A stretch of DNA of 64,000 nt, from contig NZ_SSBL01000014.1 in assembly GCF_004795105.1 (NCBI RefSeq), forward strand, positions 111,904-175,903, in the 5' to 3' direction. A program made the position numbers and the translations under genes. The notes under the pieces were generated by a model. The model did not search any database and had not been told where the DNA came from. It worked only from the letters and a program-made list of their open reading frames with translations. The DNA comes from Streptomyces sp. A0642. Its GTDB lineage: Bacteria > Actinomycetota > Actinomycetes > Streptomycetales > Streptomycetaceae. Position 1 is the stretch's first letter; each line of letters starts with the position of its first letter. Of the stretch, positions 50,667 to 59,634 are shown piece after piece.

Positions 50667-51494
50667 ATGTTCACCATCGGAGACTTCGCCAGGTACGGAC
50701 GGGTGTCGGCCCGCATGCTGCGTCATTACGACGCGGTCGGACTGCTGCCCCCCGACCGCACCGACCCGGCCACCGGCTACCGCTACTACGGCGCCGCCCA
50801 GCTCGCCCGGCTCAACCGGATCATCGCCCTCAAGGACCTCGGCTTCACGCTCCAGCAGGTGCGGGCCGTCCTGGACGAGGAGGTGGGTCCGGAGGAGCTG
50901 CGCGGAATGCTGCGGCTGCGTCGGGCGGAGCTGGAGGCGGCGATGGCGGCGGCGGCCGCACGGCTGGCCCAGGTCGAGGCGAGGCTCCGGTCGATCGAGA
51001 GCGAGGGACGCATGTCCGTTGACGATGTCGTGATCAAGAGCGTTCCGGCGGTACGGGTGGCGGAGCTGACCGGGGTGGCCGCGGGGTACGGACCGGAGGA
51101 CATCGGGCCGGTGATCAGCCCTCTGTACGAGCGGCTGTTCCCGCTGCTCGAGGAGGCCGGGGTACGCCCCACGGGCCCGGGCATCGCCCGCTATGAGGAT
51201 GCCCCGGAGGGCGGCGGGGCGATCGTCGTCCACGCCGGGGTGACGGTCTCCGCCCCGGTGGGGCCGGTGGGTGACACCGGGGTCACGGTGGTCGAGCTGC
51301 CCCCGTTCGAGGCGGCGACCATCGTCCACCGGGGCTCGATGGACGGGATCCTGCCGACGGCGCAGGCCCTGGCCCGGGGGATCGACGCGAGCGGCTATCG
51401 CTCGACGGGGTATGCGCGCGAGATCAACCTGGAGTGCCCCGAGGACCGGGACAAGTGGGTGACGGAGCTCCAGGAACCGGTCAGCAGGGCCTGA
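50667..51494 (+). CDS. MerR-family regulator with GyrI-like effector domain
   Basis: A 275-residue regulator. The MerR helix-turn-helix (FTIGDFARYGRVSARMLRHYDAVGLLPP) is followed by a dimer coiled coil (to about residue 115) and a GyrI/AraC effector-binding domain (KSVPAVRVAELTG onward), as in BmrR-type multidrug sensors. The ligand is unknown. It stands alone with a 19-bp-spacer promoter. Confidence 0.9.
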   Translation: MFTIGDFARYGRVSARMLRHYDAVGLLPPDRTDPATGYRYYGAAQLARLNRIIALKDLGFTLQQVRAVLDEEVGPEELRGMLRLRRAELEAAMAAAAARLAQVEARLRSIESEGRMSVDDVVIKSVPAVRVAELTGVAAGYGPEDIGPVISPLYERLFPLLEEAGVRPTGPGIARYEDAPEGGGAIVVHAGVTVSAPVGPVGDTGVTVVELPPFEAATIVHRGSMDGILPTAQALARGIDASGYRSTGYAREINLECPEDRDKWVTELQEPVSRA

Positions 51495-51681
51495 CGGCCG
51501 CGGAGGGGGCCGGGGGCGGTCCCGTGCACGGGCCACCTGACAGTGCGGAGGGGGCCGGGGGCGTCCGTGGACGGGGCCGGGGGTGGTCCGGGGGTCGGGG
51601 GCGGTCCGGGGCCACGGGGTGTCCGTGGACGGGACCGTCCCCCGGCCCGTGCGCGGGCCGCCCCCCGGCCCCCCTCTCCGT
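51495..51681. repeat. GC-rich repeats and hairpins between convergent genes
   Basis: GCGGAGGGGGCCGGGGGCG occurs near 51500 and again near 51545, and GTCCGTGGACGGG occurs twice. GGCCCG-TGCG-CGGGCC (51644-51659) is a perfect stem and probably terminates one or both flanking genes. Confidence 0.5.
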
Positions 51682-52914
51682 TCACGCCCCCGCGCCGGCC
51701 CCCGCCCACAGTCCGTCGGCCGTGAGCCCGAGGAGATCGATCGCGTTCCGGCGCACGATGCGGTCCACGACCCCGGCGTCCAGGTGACCCATCTGGGCTT
51801 CGCCGACCTCGCGGGACCTGGGCCAGGTCGAGTCGGAGTGCGGGTAGTCCGTCTCGTACAGGACGTTCCCCACCCCGATCGCGTCCAGGTTCTTCAGCCC
51901 GAACGCGTCGTCGAAGAAGCAGCCGTAGACGTGCTCGGCGAACAGCTCCGACGGCGGCCGGTGGACCTTGTCGGCCACCCCGCCCCAGGCGCGGTTCTCC
52001 TCCCAGACGACGTCGGCGCGCTCCAGGATGTACGGGATCCAGCCGATCTGGCCCTCCGCGTACATGATCCGCAGGTTCGGGAAGCGTTCGAACTTGCCGC
52101 TCATCAGCCAGTCGACCATCGAGAAACAGCAGTTGGCGAAGGTGATGGTGGAGCCGACGGCCGGCGGGGCGTCGGCGGAGGTGGACGGCATCTTCGAGGA
52201 CGAGCCGATGTGCATGGCGATCACCGTCCCCGTCTCGTCACAGGCCCGGAGGAACGGGTCCCAGTCGTCCGTGTGGATCGACGGCAGTCCGAGGTGCGGG
52301 GGTATCTCGGAGAACGCCACGGCTCGCACGCCGCGCGCGGCGTTGCGCCGCACCTCGTCGGCGGCCAGTCGCGCGTCCCAGAGCGGGACGAGGGTGAGCG
52401 GGATGAGCCGGCCGTGCGCCTCCGGCCCGCACCACTCCTCGACCATCCAGTCGTTGTACGCGCGCACGGACAGCAGTCCGAGTTCCCGGTCCTTCGCCTC
52501 GGTGAAGGTCTGGCCGCAGAAGCGCGGGAACGTCGGGAAGCAGAGGGCGGACTGGACGTGGTTGACGTCCATGTCGGCGAGCCGCTCGGGCACCGAGAAC
52601 GAGCCGGGGCGCATCTGCTCGTACGTGATGACTTCGAGCTTGATCTCGTCCCGGTCGTAGCCGACGGCGGTGTCGAGCCGGGTGAGCGGGCGGTGCAGGT
52701 CCTCGTACACCCACCAGTCACCGATCGGCCCGTCGTCCCCCTTGGCGCCCATCACGGGCGCGAACTTGCCGCCCATGAAGGTCATTTCCTTGAGCGGCGC
52801 CCGGACGATGCGCGGTCCGGAGTCCGCGTACCTGGACGGGAGCCGGTCCCGCCAGACATGAGCGGGCTCCACCGTGTGGTCGTCCACCGAGATGATCTTC
52901 GGAAAAGTCTCCAT
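51682..52914 (-). CDS. Amidohydrolase-2 family metal-dependent hydrolase
   Basis: A 410-residue TIM-barrel enzyme of the amidohydrolase-2 (ACMSD-like) family. SVDDHTVEP near the start, AMHIGSSSKM in the middle and LYETDYPHSDSTWP near the end give the metal and catalytic residues. The ATG at 52914 lies 7 nt after TACGGT, so the mRNA may be leaderless. The operator CTGACG-N3-CGTCAG lies just upstream. Homologues occur in steroid and related catabolic clusters, which fits the genes on the other side of afsR-afsS. The substrate is unknown. Confidence 0.88.
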   Translation of the reverse strand: METFPKIISVDDHTVEPAHVWRDRLPSRYADSGPRIVRAPLKEMTFMGGKFAPVMGAKGDDGPIGDWWVYEDLHRPLTRLDTAVGYDRDEIKLEVITYEQMRPGSFSVPERLADMDVNHVQSALCFPTFPRFCGQTFTEAKDRELGLLSVRAYNDWMVEEWCGPEAHGRLIPLTLVPLWDARLAADEVRRNAARGVRAVAFSEIPPHLGLPSIHTDDWDPFLRACDETGTVIAMHIGSSSKMPSTSADAPPAVGSTITFANCCFSMVDWLMSGKFERFPNLRIMYAEGQIGWIPYILERADVVWEENRAWGGVADKVHRPPSELFAEHVYGCFFDDAFGLKNLDAIGVGNVLYETDYPHSDSTWPRSREVGEAQMGHLDAGVVDRIVRRNAIDLLGLTADGLWAGAGAGA

Positions 52915-52935
52915 GTGTACCACCGTAGCGCCGAT

Positions 52936-52950
52936 CTGACGAACCGTCAG
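52936..52950 (-). promoter_or_regulatory. Operator upstream of the amidohydrolase gene
   Basis: CTGACGAACCGTCAG is a perfect 6+6 inverted repeat with a 3-nt spacer, next to the likely -35 of the amidohydrolase promoter. It agrees at 13 of 15 positions with the site at 58404-58418. TetR-type regulators often use such sites. Confidence 0.7.
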
Positions 52951-53065
52951 TAAACTGGGCCACCGTCCGGGCGGGGCCTCGTTCCACAATCGTTGTCGAG
53001 GGCTTGTGCAGAGCGTCACCCGCAGCTGACGCGCACCCCTTCCACAAGGCAGACTGTTGACGGCG

Positions 53066-53078
53066 ATACCAACGGTAT
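53066..53078. promoter_or_regulatory. Inverted repeat upstream of afsR
   Basis: ATACC-AAC-GGTAT is a perfect dyad about 80 bp before the afsR start, just after TTGACG (53057-53062 region). It may be an operator in the afsR promoter. Confidence 0.4.
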
Positions 53079-53159
53079 GGAGCAATCCGGATGGCCCAGG
53101 CCGAATCCGGACATGTGCGACCGTGCCGGGCAGCGCACAGAGCAGGACGGGAGGAACCA

Positions 53160-56120
53160 ATGGGCCGTGACGACGGGCCACGCGTACGTGTTCCGGTACA
53201 ACGCTCCCCGGAGCAGGGGCCGGTGGAGGACACCGGTCTGCACTTCTGCGTGCTCGGTCCGGTACGGGCCCGGCGGGGCGGCGAGACGCTGCCGTCCGGT
53301 TCACCCCAGCAGCGTGCCCTGCTGAGCGCTCTGCTGCTCCGCGGCGGGCGCACCGCCACGGCCGCCGAGCTCATCGACGCCCTCTGGGGCGAGGACCCGC
53401 CCTCCCAGGCACTGGCCGCTGTGCGCACGTACGCCTCCCGGCTCCGCAAGACCCTGGGCCCGCTCACCCTGGCGAGCGATTCCGGTGGCTACGCGATGCG
53501 GATCGGGACCGGAGCGCTCGACCTGACCGTGGCTCAGGACCGGGCGGCCGACGCGGAGAAGGCCCGGGCGTCCGGCGACCGCCACCGGGCCCGGACCCTG
53601 CTGAACGAGGCGCTCGCCCTCTGGGACGGCGAGGCGCTGGCCTCGGTGCCCGGCCCGTACGCCGAGTACCAGCGCTCCCGGCTGGAGGAGTGGCGGCTCC
53701 AGCTCACCGAGACCCGCCTCGATCTGGACCTGGAAGTCGGATGCCACGCCGAGGCGGTCTCCGAGCTGACCGCGCTCACCGCGGCGCACCCGTTGCGCGA
53801 ACGCCTGCGCGAACTCCTGATGGTGGCCCTGTACCGCAGCGGCCGCCAGGCGGAGGCGCTCGCCGTGTACGCCGACACGCGGCGGCTGCTCGCGGAGGAG
53901 CTGGGCGTCGACCCGCGCCCCGAACTGTCGGCGCTCCAGCAGCGCATCCTCCAGGCGGACGAGGAACTGGCCCGCCCGGCCGACGAGCCCGCGCCCGCCG
54001 CGGTGCGGACCCGCCCCGCTCAGCTCCCCGCCACGGTCCCGGACTTCACGGGCCGGGCCGCCTTCGTCCGCGAACTGGGCGACCGCCTCGCCACGGCCGA
54101 GGGTTCCGTCATGGCCGTCTCCGCCCTCGCCGGAATCGGCGGCGTCGGCAAGACGACCCTCGCCGTGCACGTCGCGCACCAGGCGCGCCCGCACTTCCCG
54201 GACGGCCAGCTGTACGTCGACCTCCAGGGCGCGGGCGCCCGCGTCGCGGAGCCGGAGACGGTCCTCGGCGCGTTCCTGCGCGCCCTGGGCACGGCGGACT
54301 CGTCGATCCCCGACTCCCTGGACGAACGCGCCGCGCTCTACCGCTCGACCCTCGACGGCCGCCGCATCCTGGTGGTCCTGGACAACGCCCACGACGCGGC
54401 CCAGATCCGGCCCCTGCTCCCGGGCACGGCGGGCTGCGCCGCGCTGGTCACCAGCCGGGTCCGGATGGTCGACCTCGCGGGCGCGCACCTGGTCGACCTG
54501 GACGTGATGTCACCGGAGGAGGCCCTCCAGCTGTTCACCCGGATCGTGGGCGAGGAGCGCATCAACTCCGAGCGCGAGGCCGCCCTCGACGTGGTGGCCG
54601 CGTGCGGCTTCCTCCCCCTCGCCATCCGCATCGCGGCCTCCCGCCTGGCGGCCCGCCGCACCTGGACGGTCTCGGTCCTGGCCGCGAAGCTCGCGGACGA
54701 GCGCCGTCGCCTGGACGAGCTCCAGGCGGGCGACCTCGCGGTGAAGGCCACGTTCGAACTCGGCTACGGCCAGCTGGAACCGGCCCAGGCCCGCGCCTTC
54801 CGCCTGCTGGGCCTCGCGGACGGCCCGGACATCTCCCTGGCGGCGGCCGCGGCCCTGCTGAACCTGGAGGCCCACGCGGCGGAGGACCTGCTGGAGGCGC
54901 TGGTCGACACGAGCCTCGTGGAGTCGGCCGCGCCGGGCCGCTACCGCTACCACGACCTGGTCCGCCTCTACGCGCGTTCGTGCGCGGAGCGGGACGAGCA
55001 GGCGCCGGAGGAGCGGGAGCTGGCGCTGTCGCGGCTGCTGGACTTCTATCTGGCCACGGTCGCCCGGGTCAGCACGATGGAGAAGCCGGGCGACACCCTG
55101 GTCGACCACCTCACGCCCACCTCGTACCCGGGCCTCGGGTTCGCCGGCCGGCGCGAGGCGCAGGACTGGCTGTACGCCGAGGCGGGCACCCTGCTCGCCT
55201 GCGCCCGGCAGTCCGCCCGGGGCAGGACGCTTCCCCGGGCGGTGGACCTGCTGTGGGTCGCCGTCGATCTCGCGGAGTCCGGCGCCATCTCCAAGGAATA
55301 CGAGGCGACCGTGACCGCGGCCGCGAAGGCCGCGCAACTCGTCGGGGACGCCCGGTCGGAGGGCCGTGCCCTGCTCATCCTGTCCAATGTCCACCACGTC
55401 TCCGGCCGCTTCGACCTGATCGACCAGGAGTGCAGCCGGGTGCTGCACCTGTCGAGCATCGCGCAGGACCCGCTGCCCGCCTGCTGGGCGAGCAACCTGC
55501 TCGGCATCATCTCCCTCTACGAGAACCGGCACGCGGAGGGCGAGAAGCATCTGACCCGTGCCATCGAGCAGTTCCGCGAACTCGACGACCTCCCCGGCCA
55601 GGCCTCCGCCCTGTGCAATCTGTCGCGCGTCCACCTGGCGATGGGCCGGACGCCGACGGCCGTCTCGCTGGCGCGTCAGGGAACCGCGATGTACGACGAG
55701 ATGGACCATGCGCTCAAGGGCGCGAACGGCCGCTACGCGCTGGGCCTGGCGCTCACGCAGAGCGGGCAGTTGGAGGCCGCGGCGGAGAGCCTCCAGGAGG
55801 CGTACCAGGTCTTCAAGGACAGCCGGCAGCGGCTCTGGGAGGGCATGGCGCTCTTCCGCCTCGCCGAGGTCGACATCGCGGCCGAGCGGCCCGCGCAGGC
55901 AGCCGCCGGAGCGGAGGTCGCCCTCACCGTTCTGCGGGGTATCGGCGGCGAGTGGCGGCGCGCCAACGTCCTCACCGTATTGGGAAGTTCACTGGACGGC
56001 ATCGGCCAGACGGGGCGCGCCCAGGTCTGCTGGCGCGAGGCCCTGGCCATCTTCGAGACACTCGGCTCCCCGGAGGCGGAAGAGGTGCGCACGCTTCTGC
56101 GCGCCGGTGCGTCCGTCTGA
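53160..56120 (+). CDS. afsR: AfsR-type global regulator (SARP + NB-ARC + TPR)
   Basis: A 986-residue regulator of secondary metabolism. The order is: OmpR-like winged helix (residues about 25-110), BTAD domain (to about 260), NB-ARC ATPase with P-loop GIGGVGKTT near residue 325, then TPR repeats to the end. This is the layout and size of S. coelicolor AfsR, which is activated by phosphorylation by AfsK and other kinases and switches on afsS. I chose the ATG at 53160 because GGGAGG lies 7 nt upstream. The afsS gene follows. Confidence 0.85.
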   Translation: MGRDDGPRVRVPVQRSPEQGPVEDTGLHFCVLGPVRARRGGETLPSGSPQQRALLSALLLRGGRTATAAELIDALWGEDPPSQALAAVRTYASRLRKTLGPLTLASDSGGYAMRIGTGALDLTVAQDRAADAEKARASGDRHRARTLLNEALALWDGEALASVPGPYAEYQRSRLEEWRLQLTETRLDLDLEVGCHAEAVSELTALTAAHPLRERLRELLMVALYRSGRQAEALAVYADTRRLLAEELGVDPRPELSALQQRILQADEELARPADEPAPAAVRTRPAQLPATVPDFTGRAAFVRELGDRLATAEGSVMAVSALAGIGGVGKTTLAVHVAHQARPHFPDGQLYVDLQGAGARVAEPETVLGAFLRALGTADSSIPDSLDERAALYRSTLDGRRILVVLDNAHDAAQIRPLLPGTAGCAALVTSRVRMVDLAGAHLVDLDVMSPEEALQLFTRIVGEERINSEREAALDVVAACGFLPLAIRIAASRLAARRTWTVSVLAAKLADERRRLDELQAGDLAVKATFELGYGQLEPAQARAFRLLGLADGPDISLAAAAALLNLEAHAAEDLLEALVDTSLVESAAPGRYRYHDLVRLYARSCAERDEQAPEERELALSRLLDFYLATVARVSTMEKPGDTLVDHLTPTSYPGLGFAGRREAQDWLYAEAGTLLACARQSARGRTLPRAVDLLWVAVDLAESGAISKEYEATVTAAAKAAQLVGDARSEGRALLILSNVHHVSGRFDLIDQECSRVLHLSSIAQDPLPACWASNLLGIISLYENRHAEGEKHLTRAIEQFRELDDLPGQASALCNLSRVHLAMGRTPTAVSLARQGTAMYDEMDHALKGANGRYALGLALTQSGQLEAAAESLQEAYQVFKDSRQRLWEGMALFRLAEVDIAAERPAQAAAGAEVALTVLRGIGGEWRRANVLTVLGSSLDGIGQTGRAQVCWREALAIFETLGSPEAEEVRTLLRAGASV

Positions 56121-56136
56121 GCGGCCCCTGCCAGGC

Positions 56137-56155
56137 CGTTCATCGTTCGTTTATC
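56137..56155 (+). promoter_or_regulatory. AfsR-type direct repeat in the afsS promoter
   Basis: CGTTCATC (56137-56144) and CGTTTATC (56148-56155) are 11 bp apart, the spacing SARP regulators use. Seven bases later GACAGT (56163-56168) could be the -10. AfsR binds such repeats at afsS in S. coelicolor. A second possible -10, TAATGT, lies at 56228-56233. Confidence 0.7.
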
Positions 56156-56330
56156 GCGGCACGACAGTCTCTGACCAGTCGATCCGTCGCGTCGGGGGGC
56201 AGGCGGGGCGACCAACGGCCGTGGCACTAATGTGAGCGGCCCCGACAGGCCCGTCCGGCAGTCCACGGGGGAACAGCCGGACGGGCCTCGCCGACCCAGC
56301 ACGCCGAATCACCAACGGGAGTAGACGATC

Positions 56331-56519
56331 ATGGCCGACGCACAGAGCAACGACCCGATCATCAAGCCGCTCAACACCCACGCCACCAGCGAGCCGCTGA
56401 ACGTCCTGGGCGGGGACGGCGCGATCAAGCCCCTGAACACCCACGCCACCAGCGAGCCCGCCGGCGAGGCCGAGGACACCACCGACAACACCCACGCCAC
56501 CACGGAGCCGGCCAACTGA
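56331..56519 (+). CDS. afsS: AfsS-like small repeat protein
   Basis: A 62-residue acidic peptide with three copies of an NTHAT(S/T)EP repeat (IKPLNTHATSEP twice, then DNTHATTEPAN). Small size, internal repeats and position right after afsR match AfsS (AfsR2), which stimulates antibiotic production in S. coelicolor. GGGAG lies 10 nt before the ATG. The repeats differ in sequence from the S. coelicolor protein as I remember it, so this is a family call, not strict identity. A perfect terminator follows. Confidence 0.78.
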   Translation: MADAQSNDPIIKPLNTHATSEPLNVLGGDGAIKPLNTHATSEPAGEAEDTTDNTHATTEPAN

Positions 56520-56658
56520 CGACTTCTCTCGACGGGGGCAGTGGCCGCGGCGGCGCGGAGGGGGAGCCGTCGCGGCCGCTGCATGTCGGCGTCCGGGCAC
56601 GCCCGCGCGATCGCGCCGGGCGACGCCCACGCCACCCGGGCCGCACGCGGTCCGCACA

Positions 56659-56688
56659 GAGGGTCCGAGCCTCCCGGCTCGGACCCTC
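56659..56688 (+). terminator. Terminator of afsS
   Basis: GAGGGTCCGAGCC (56659-56671), loop TCCC, and GGCTCGGACCCTC (56676-56688) make a perfect 13-bp stem in the convergent space before the ligase gene. Confidence 0.9.
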
Positions 56689-56797
56689 TCGCGTACCCCC
56701 TGCCGGCCCCCGCCCGAACCCCGCCCCGCACGGCTTGCCCCTGCCCTCCTCGTCCGAGGTGGACGCCCCGCCCGCCCCGGGGCCCGGCGGGCGCGCA

Positions 56798-58357
56798 TCA
56801 GCACTCCCGCAGGTTGCCCTTCACCACCTTGCCGCTCGCGTTGCGCGGGAGCTCGCTGACGAACTCCACCGCCCTCGGCACCTTGTAGTTCGCCATCTCC
56901 CGCCGCGACCACGCGATCAGGTCGTCCGCCGTCACCGTCGCACCCGGCCGGCGCACCGCGTACGCCTTGCCGACCTCGCCGAGGCGTGGGTCGGGCACGC
57001 CGATCACCGCGACGTCGGCCACGTCCGGGTGCAGGCCCAGGAGCTGCTCGATCTCCGCCGGGTAGGCGTTGAAGCCGCCGACGATGAACATGTCCTTGAT
57101 CCGGTCGGTGATCCGGAGGTTCCCGTCCTCGTCGAGCACGCCCACGTCGCCGGTGCGCAGCCAGCCGTCCGCGGTGATCGTGGCGGCCGTCGTCTCCGGG
57201 TCCTCGAAGTAGCCGCTCATGACGTGGAACCCGCGGACCATGATCTCGCCGGGTTCGCCGGGGGCGGCCAGGACGCGGAGTTCCGTGCCGGGGACCGCCC
57301 GGCCCGCGGTGGACGCGATCACCTCCGGCGGGTCGCCGCGGCGGCACATCGTGACGATGCCGCTCGCCTCGGAGAGGCCGTACGCGGTCAGGACCGTGGC
57401 GATGTCCAGTTCGGTGCGGAGTCGTTCGACCAGCTGGAGCGGGACCACCGCCGCTCCCGTCACCACCAGGCGCAGGGCAGAGAGGTCGTGGGAGGCGCGG
57501 GCGGGGTGGTCCAGGAGGGCCTGGTGGAGCGTGGGCGGGCCGGGGAGGACCGAGATGCGTTCGGCGGCGATGTTGGCGAGGACCGTGTCCACGTCGAAGA
57601 CCGGCTGCGGGATCATCGTCGCGCCCCGCATCAGGCACGCGATGATGCCCGCCTTGTATCCGAAGGTGTGGAAGAACGGGTTCACGATGAGATAGCGGTC
57701 GCCCTCGCGCAGACCGGCCAGCTCGCTCCAGATCGCATAGCAGCGCAGCGTCTGTGCGTGGCTGATGACGGCGCCCTTCGGCCGGCCCGTCGTGCCCGAG
57801 GTGTAGATGATGTCGGAGGGGGCGGACGCGGGGACGGCCTCGGCCCGGATCCGGACCTGCCCGGCGGATATCCGCTCCCCCGCCGCCAGGAAGTCCTTCC
57901 AGGTCATGTAGCCGTCGGCCTCCGGCGCGGTGTCGGCCAGGACCACCACCCGCTCCAGGTGCGGGAGTCCGGCTTCGCACCGGCGCAGGGACGCCACGTA
58001 CGACGTACCGAGGAACGTCCCCGTGACGAAGAGCAGCTTCGCGCGGCTCCGCTCCAGGACGTACGCCGCCTCCGCGCCCTTGAAGCGGGTGTTGAGCGGG
58101 ACGAGGACCGCGCCCGCGGTCACCGCCCCCAGCGCGGACACGATCCAGTCCAGGGTGTTGGGCGCCCAGACCGCGACCCGGTCCCCCGGCTCCACACCCG
58201 AGGCCATGCACGCGGCGGCGGCCCGCTCCACGCGTGCGCCGAGTTCCGTGTACGTGATCCGGGTGCGGCCCTCGACCACCGCCTCCCGCTCGCCGTACCG
58301 CCCGGCCGCCGCCCGTACCAGGTTCGGGACGGTGGACCATTCCTCGTCGCCGCGCAT
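56798..58357 (-). CDS. Acyl-CoA ligase (FadD3-like AMP-binding enzyme)
   Basis: A 519-residue acyl-CoA synthetase. The P-loop is IIYTSGTTGRPKGAV, with AYGLSEASGIVTMCRRGD, DGWLRTGDVGVLDEDGNLRITDRIKDMFIVGGFNAYPAEIEQLL and the catalytic C-terminal Lys in NASGKVVKGN. It resembles FadD3, which activates steroid ring remnants, but a fatty or aryl acid is also possible. The ATG at 58357 follows GGGAGG; an in-frame GTG at 58396 is less likely. It is divergent from the thiolase-like gene and shares the operator at 58404-58418. Confidence 0.88.
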   Translation of the reverse strand: MRGDEEWSTVPNLVRAAAGRYGEREAVVEGRTRITYTELGARVERAAAACMASGVEPGDRVAVWAPNTLDWIVSALGAVTAGAVLVPLNTRFKGAEAAYVLERSRAKLLFVTGTFLGTSYVASLRRCEAGLPHLERVVVLADTAPEADGYMTWKDFLAAGERISAGQVRIRAEAVPASAPSDIIYTSGTTGRPKGAVISHAQTLRCYAIWSELAGLREGDRYLIVNPFFHTFGYKAGIIACLMRGATMIPQPVFDVDTVLANIAAERISVLPGPPTLHQALLDHPARASHDLSALRLVVTGAAVVPLQLVERLRTELDIATVLTAYGLSEASGIVTMCRRGDPPEVIASTAGRAVPGTELRVLAAPGEPGEIMVRGFHVMSGYFEDPETTAATITADGWLRTGDVGVLDEDGNLRITDRIKDMFIVGGFNAYPAEIEQLLGLHPDVADVAVIGVPDPRLGEVGKAYAVRRPGATVTADDLIAWSRREMANYKVPRAVEFVSELPRNASGKVVKGNLREC

Positions 58358-58403
58358 CTCGTGCCCTCCCGCCGAACCGGAACCCGCGATAGCCACCTCG
58401 TAG

Positions 58404-58418
58404 CTGACTATCCGTCAG
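58404..58418. promoter_or_regulatory. Shared operator between the ligase and thiolase-like genes
   Basis: CTGACTATCCGTCAG keeps both CTGAC/GTCAG arms of the site at 52936-52950. It lies 8 bp upstream of TAGCCT (58427-58432), the -10 of the thiolase-like gene, and would block both divergent promoters when bound. Confidence 0.7.
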
Positions 58419-58472
58419 ATTAGCTGTAGCCTCCTGCGCTGTCAGCAGTCGTGACGGTCTCGGAGGTGGCGG

Positions 58473-59621
58473 GTGGCGACGCTCAAGGACAAGGCGGCGA
58501 TAGCCGGAATCGGGCAGACGGAGTTCGCGAAACACCTGCCCGAGTCCGAGAGGACCCTGGCGTGCCGGGCCATCCTGGCGGCGCTCGACGACGCGGGGAT
58601 CGCCGCGTCGGAGGTGGACGCGTTCGCCTCGTACACGATGGAGGAGACCGACGAGGTCGAGGTCGCCAAGGCCATCGGGGCCGGTGACGTCACCTTCTTC
58701 AGCAAGGTGGGGTACGGGGGCGGCGGCTCCTGCGCGACCCTCGCGCACCTGGCCGCGGCCATCGCCACCGGGCAGGCGGGCGTCGGCGTCGCGTGGCGGT
58801 CACGGAAGCGCGGGTCAGGGCCGCGGCCCTGGAGGAACACCGCCGTGCAGCTGCCCACCCCCGCCCAGTGGACCCGTCCCTACGGGCTGCTGCGGCCGGC
58901 CGACGAGATCGGGATGCTGGCCCGGCGGTACATGCACGAGTACGGGGCGACCCGCGACCACCTCTTCAACGTCGCGCTCGCCTGCCGCAACCGCGCCAAC
59001 CAGAACCCGGCCGCGGTGATGTACGAGCGGCCGCTGACCCGCGAGTTGTACATGACCTCGCGCTGGATCAGCGAGCCCCTCTGCCTCTTCGACAACTGCC
59101 TGGAGACGGACGGGGCCCTGGCCTGCGTCATCGTCTCCGCCGAACGGGCCCGCGACTGCCGGCAGAAGCCCGTCTACCTCCACTCCGCCGCCCAGGGACT
59201 GCCCGCCCAGCACCACGGAATGGTCAACTACTGGAACGACGACCCGCTCACCGGTCCCGCGTGGACGGCCGCCCGACAGCTCTGGAAACAGGCCGACTTC
59301 GGGCCCGAGGACGTCGATGTCGCGCAGATCTACGACGCGTTCACCCCGCTCATCCCGCTCTCCCTGGAGGGGTACGGATTCTGCGGGCGCGGCGAGGGCG
59401 CCGCGTTCACCGAGGGCGGGGCGCTGGAGAGCGGGGGGCGGCTCCCGGTCAATACGGGCGGCGGCGGGCTCAGCGAGGGCTACGTGCACGGCTTCAACCT
59501 CATCAACGAGGGCGTGAAGCAGCTGCGCGGCACCTCCACCGCCCAGGTCCCGGACGCCTCGACCTGCCTGGTCACCGCCGGGGAGGGCGTCCCCACGTCC
59601 GCCGTCCTGCTGAGGAACTGA
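58473..59621 (+). CDS. Thiolase-like lipid-transfer protein (Ltp2-type aldolase)
   Basis: A 382-residue thiolase-fold protein starting at GTG after CGGAGG. AAIAGIGQTEFAKHLPESERTLACRAI and QIYDAFTPLIPLSLEGYGFCGRGE, with the tail NTGGGGLSEGYVHGFNLINEGVKQLRG, match Ltp2-like proteins that cleave steroid side chains by retro-aldol reaction together with a DUF35 partner. The DUF35 gene follows 13 nt after the stop, which supports this. The substrate in Streptomyces is not known. Confidence 0.85.
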   Translation: MATLKDKAAIAGIGQTEFAKHLPESERTLACRAILAALDDAGIAASEVDAFASYTMEETDEVEVAKAIGAGDVTFFSKVGYGGGGSCATLAHLAAAIATGQAGVGVAWRSRKRGSGPRPWRNTAVQLPTPAQWTRPYGLLRPADEIGMLARRYMHEYGATRDHLFNVALACRNRANQNPAAVMYERPLTRELYMTSRWISEPLCLFDNCLETDGALACVIVSAERARDCRQKPVYLHSAAQGLPAQHHGMVNYWNDDPLTGPAWTAARQLWKQADFGPEDVDVAQIYDAFTPLIPLSLEGYGFCGRGEGAAFTEGGALESGGRLPVNTGGGGLSEGYVHGFNLINEGVKQLRGTSTAQVPDASTCLVTAGEGVPTSAVLLRN

Positions 59622-59634
59622 GGAGCTGACCGCA

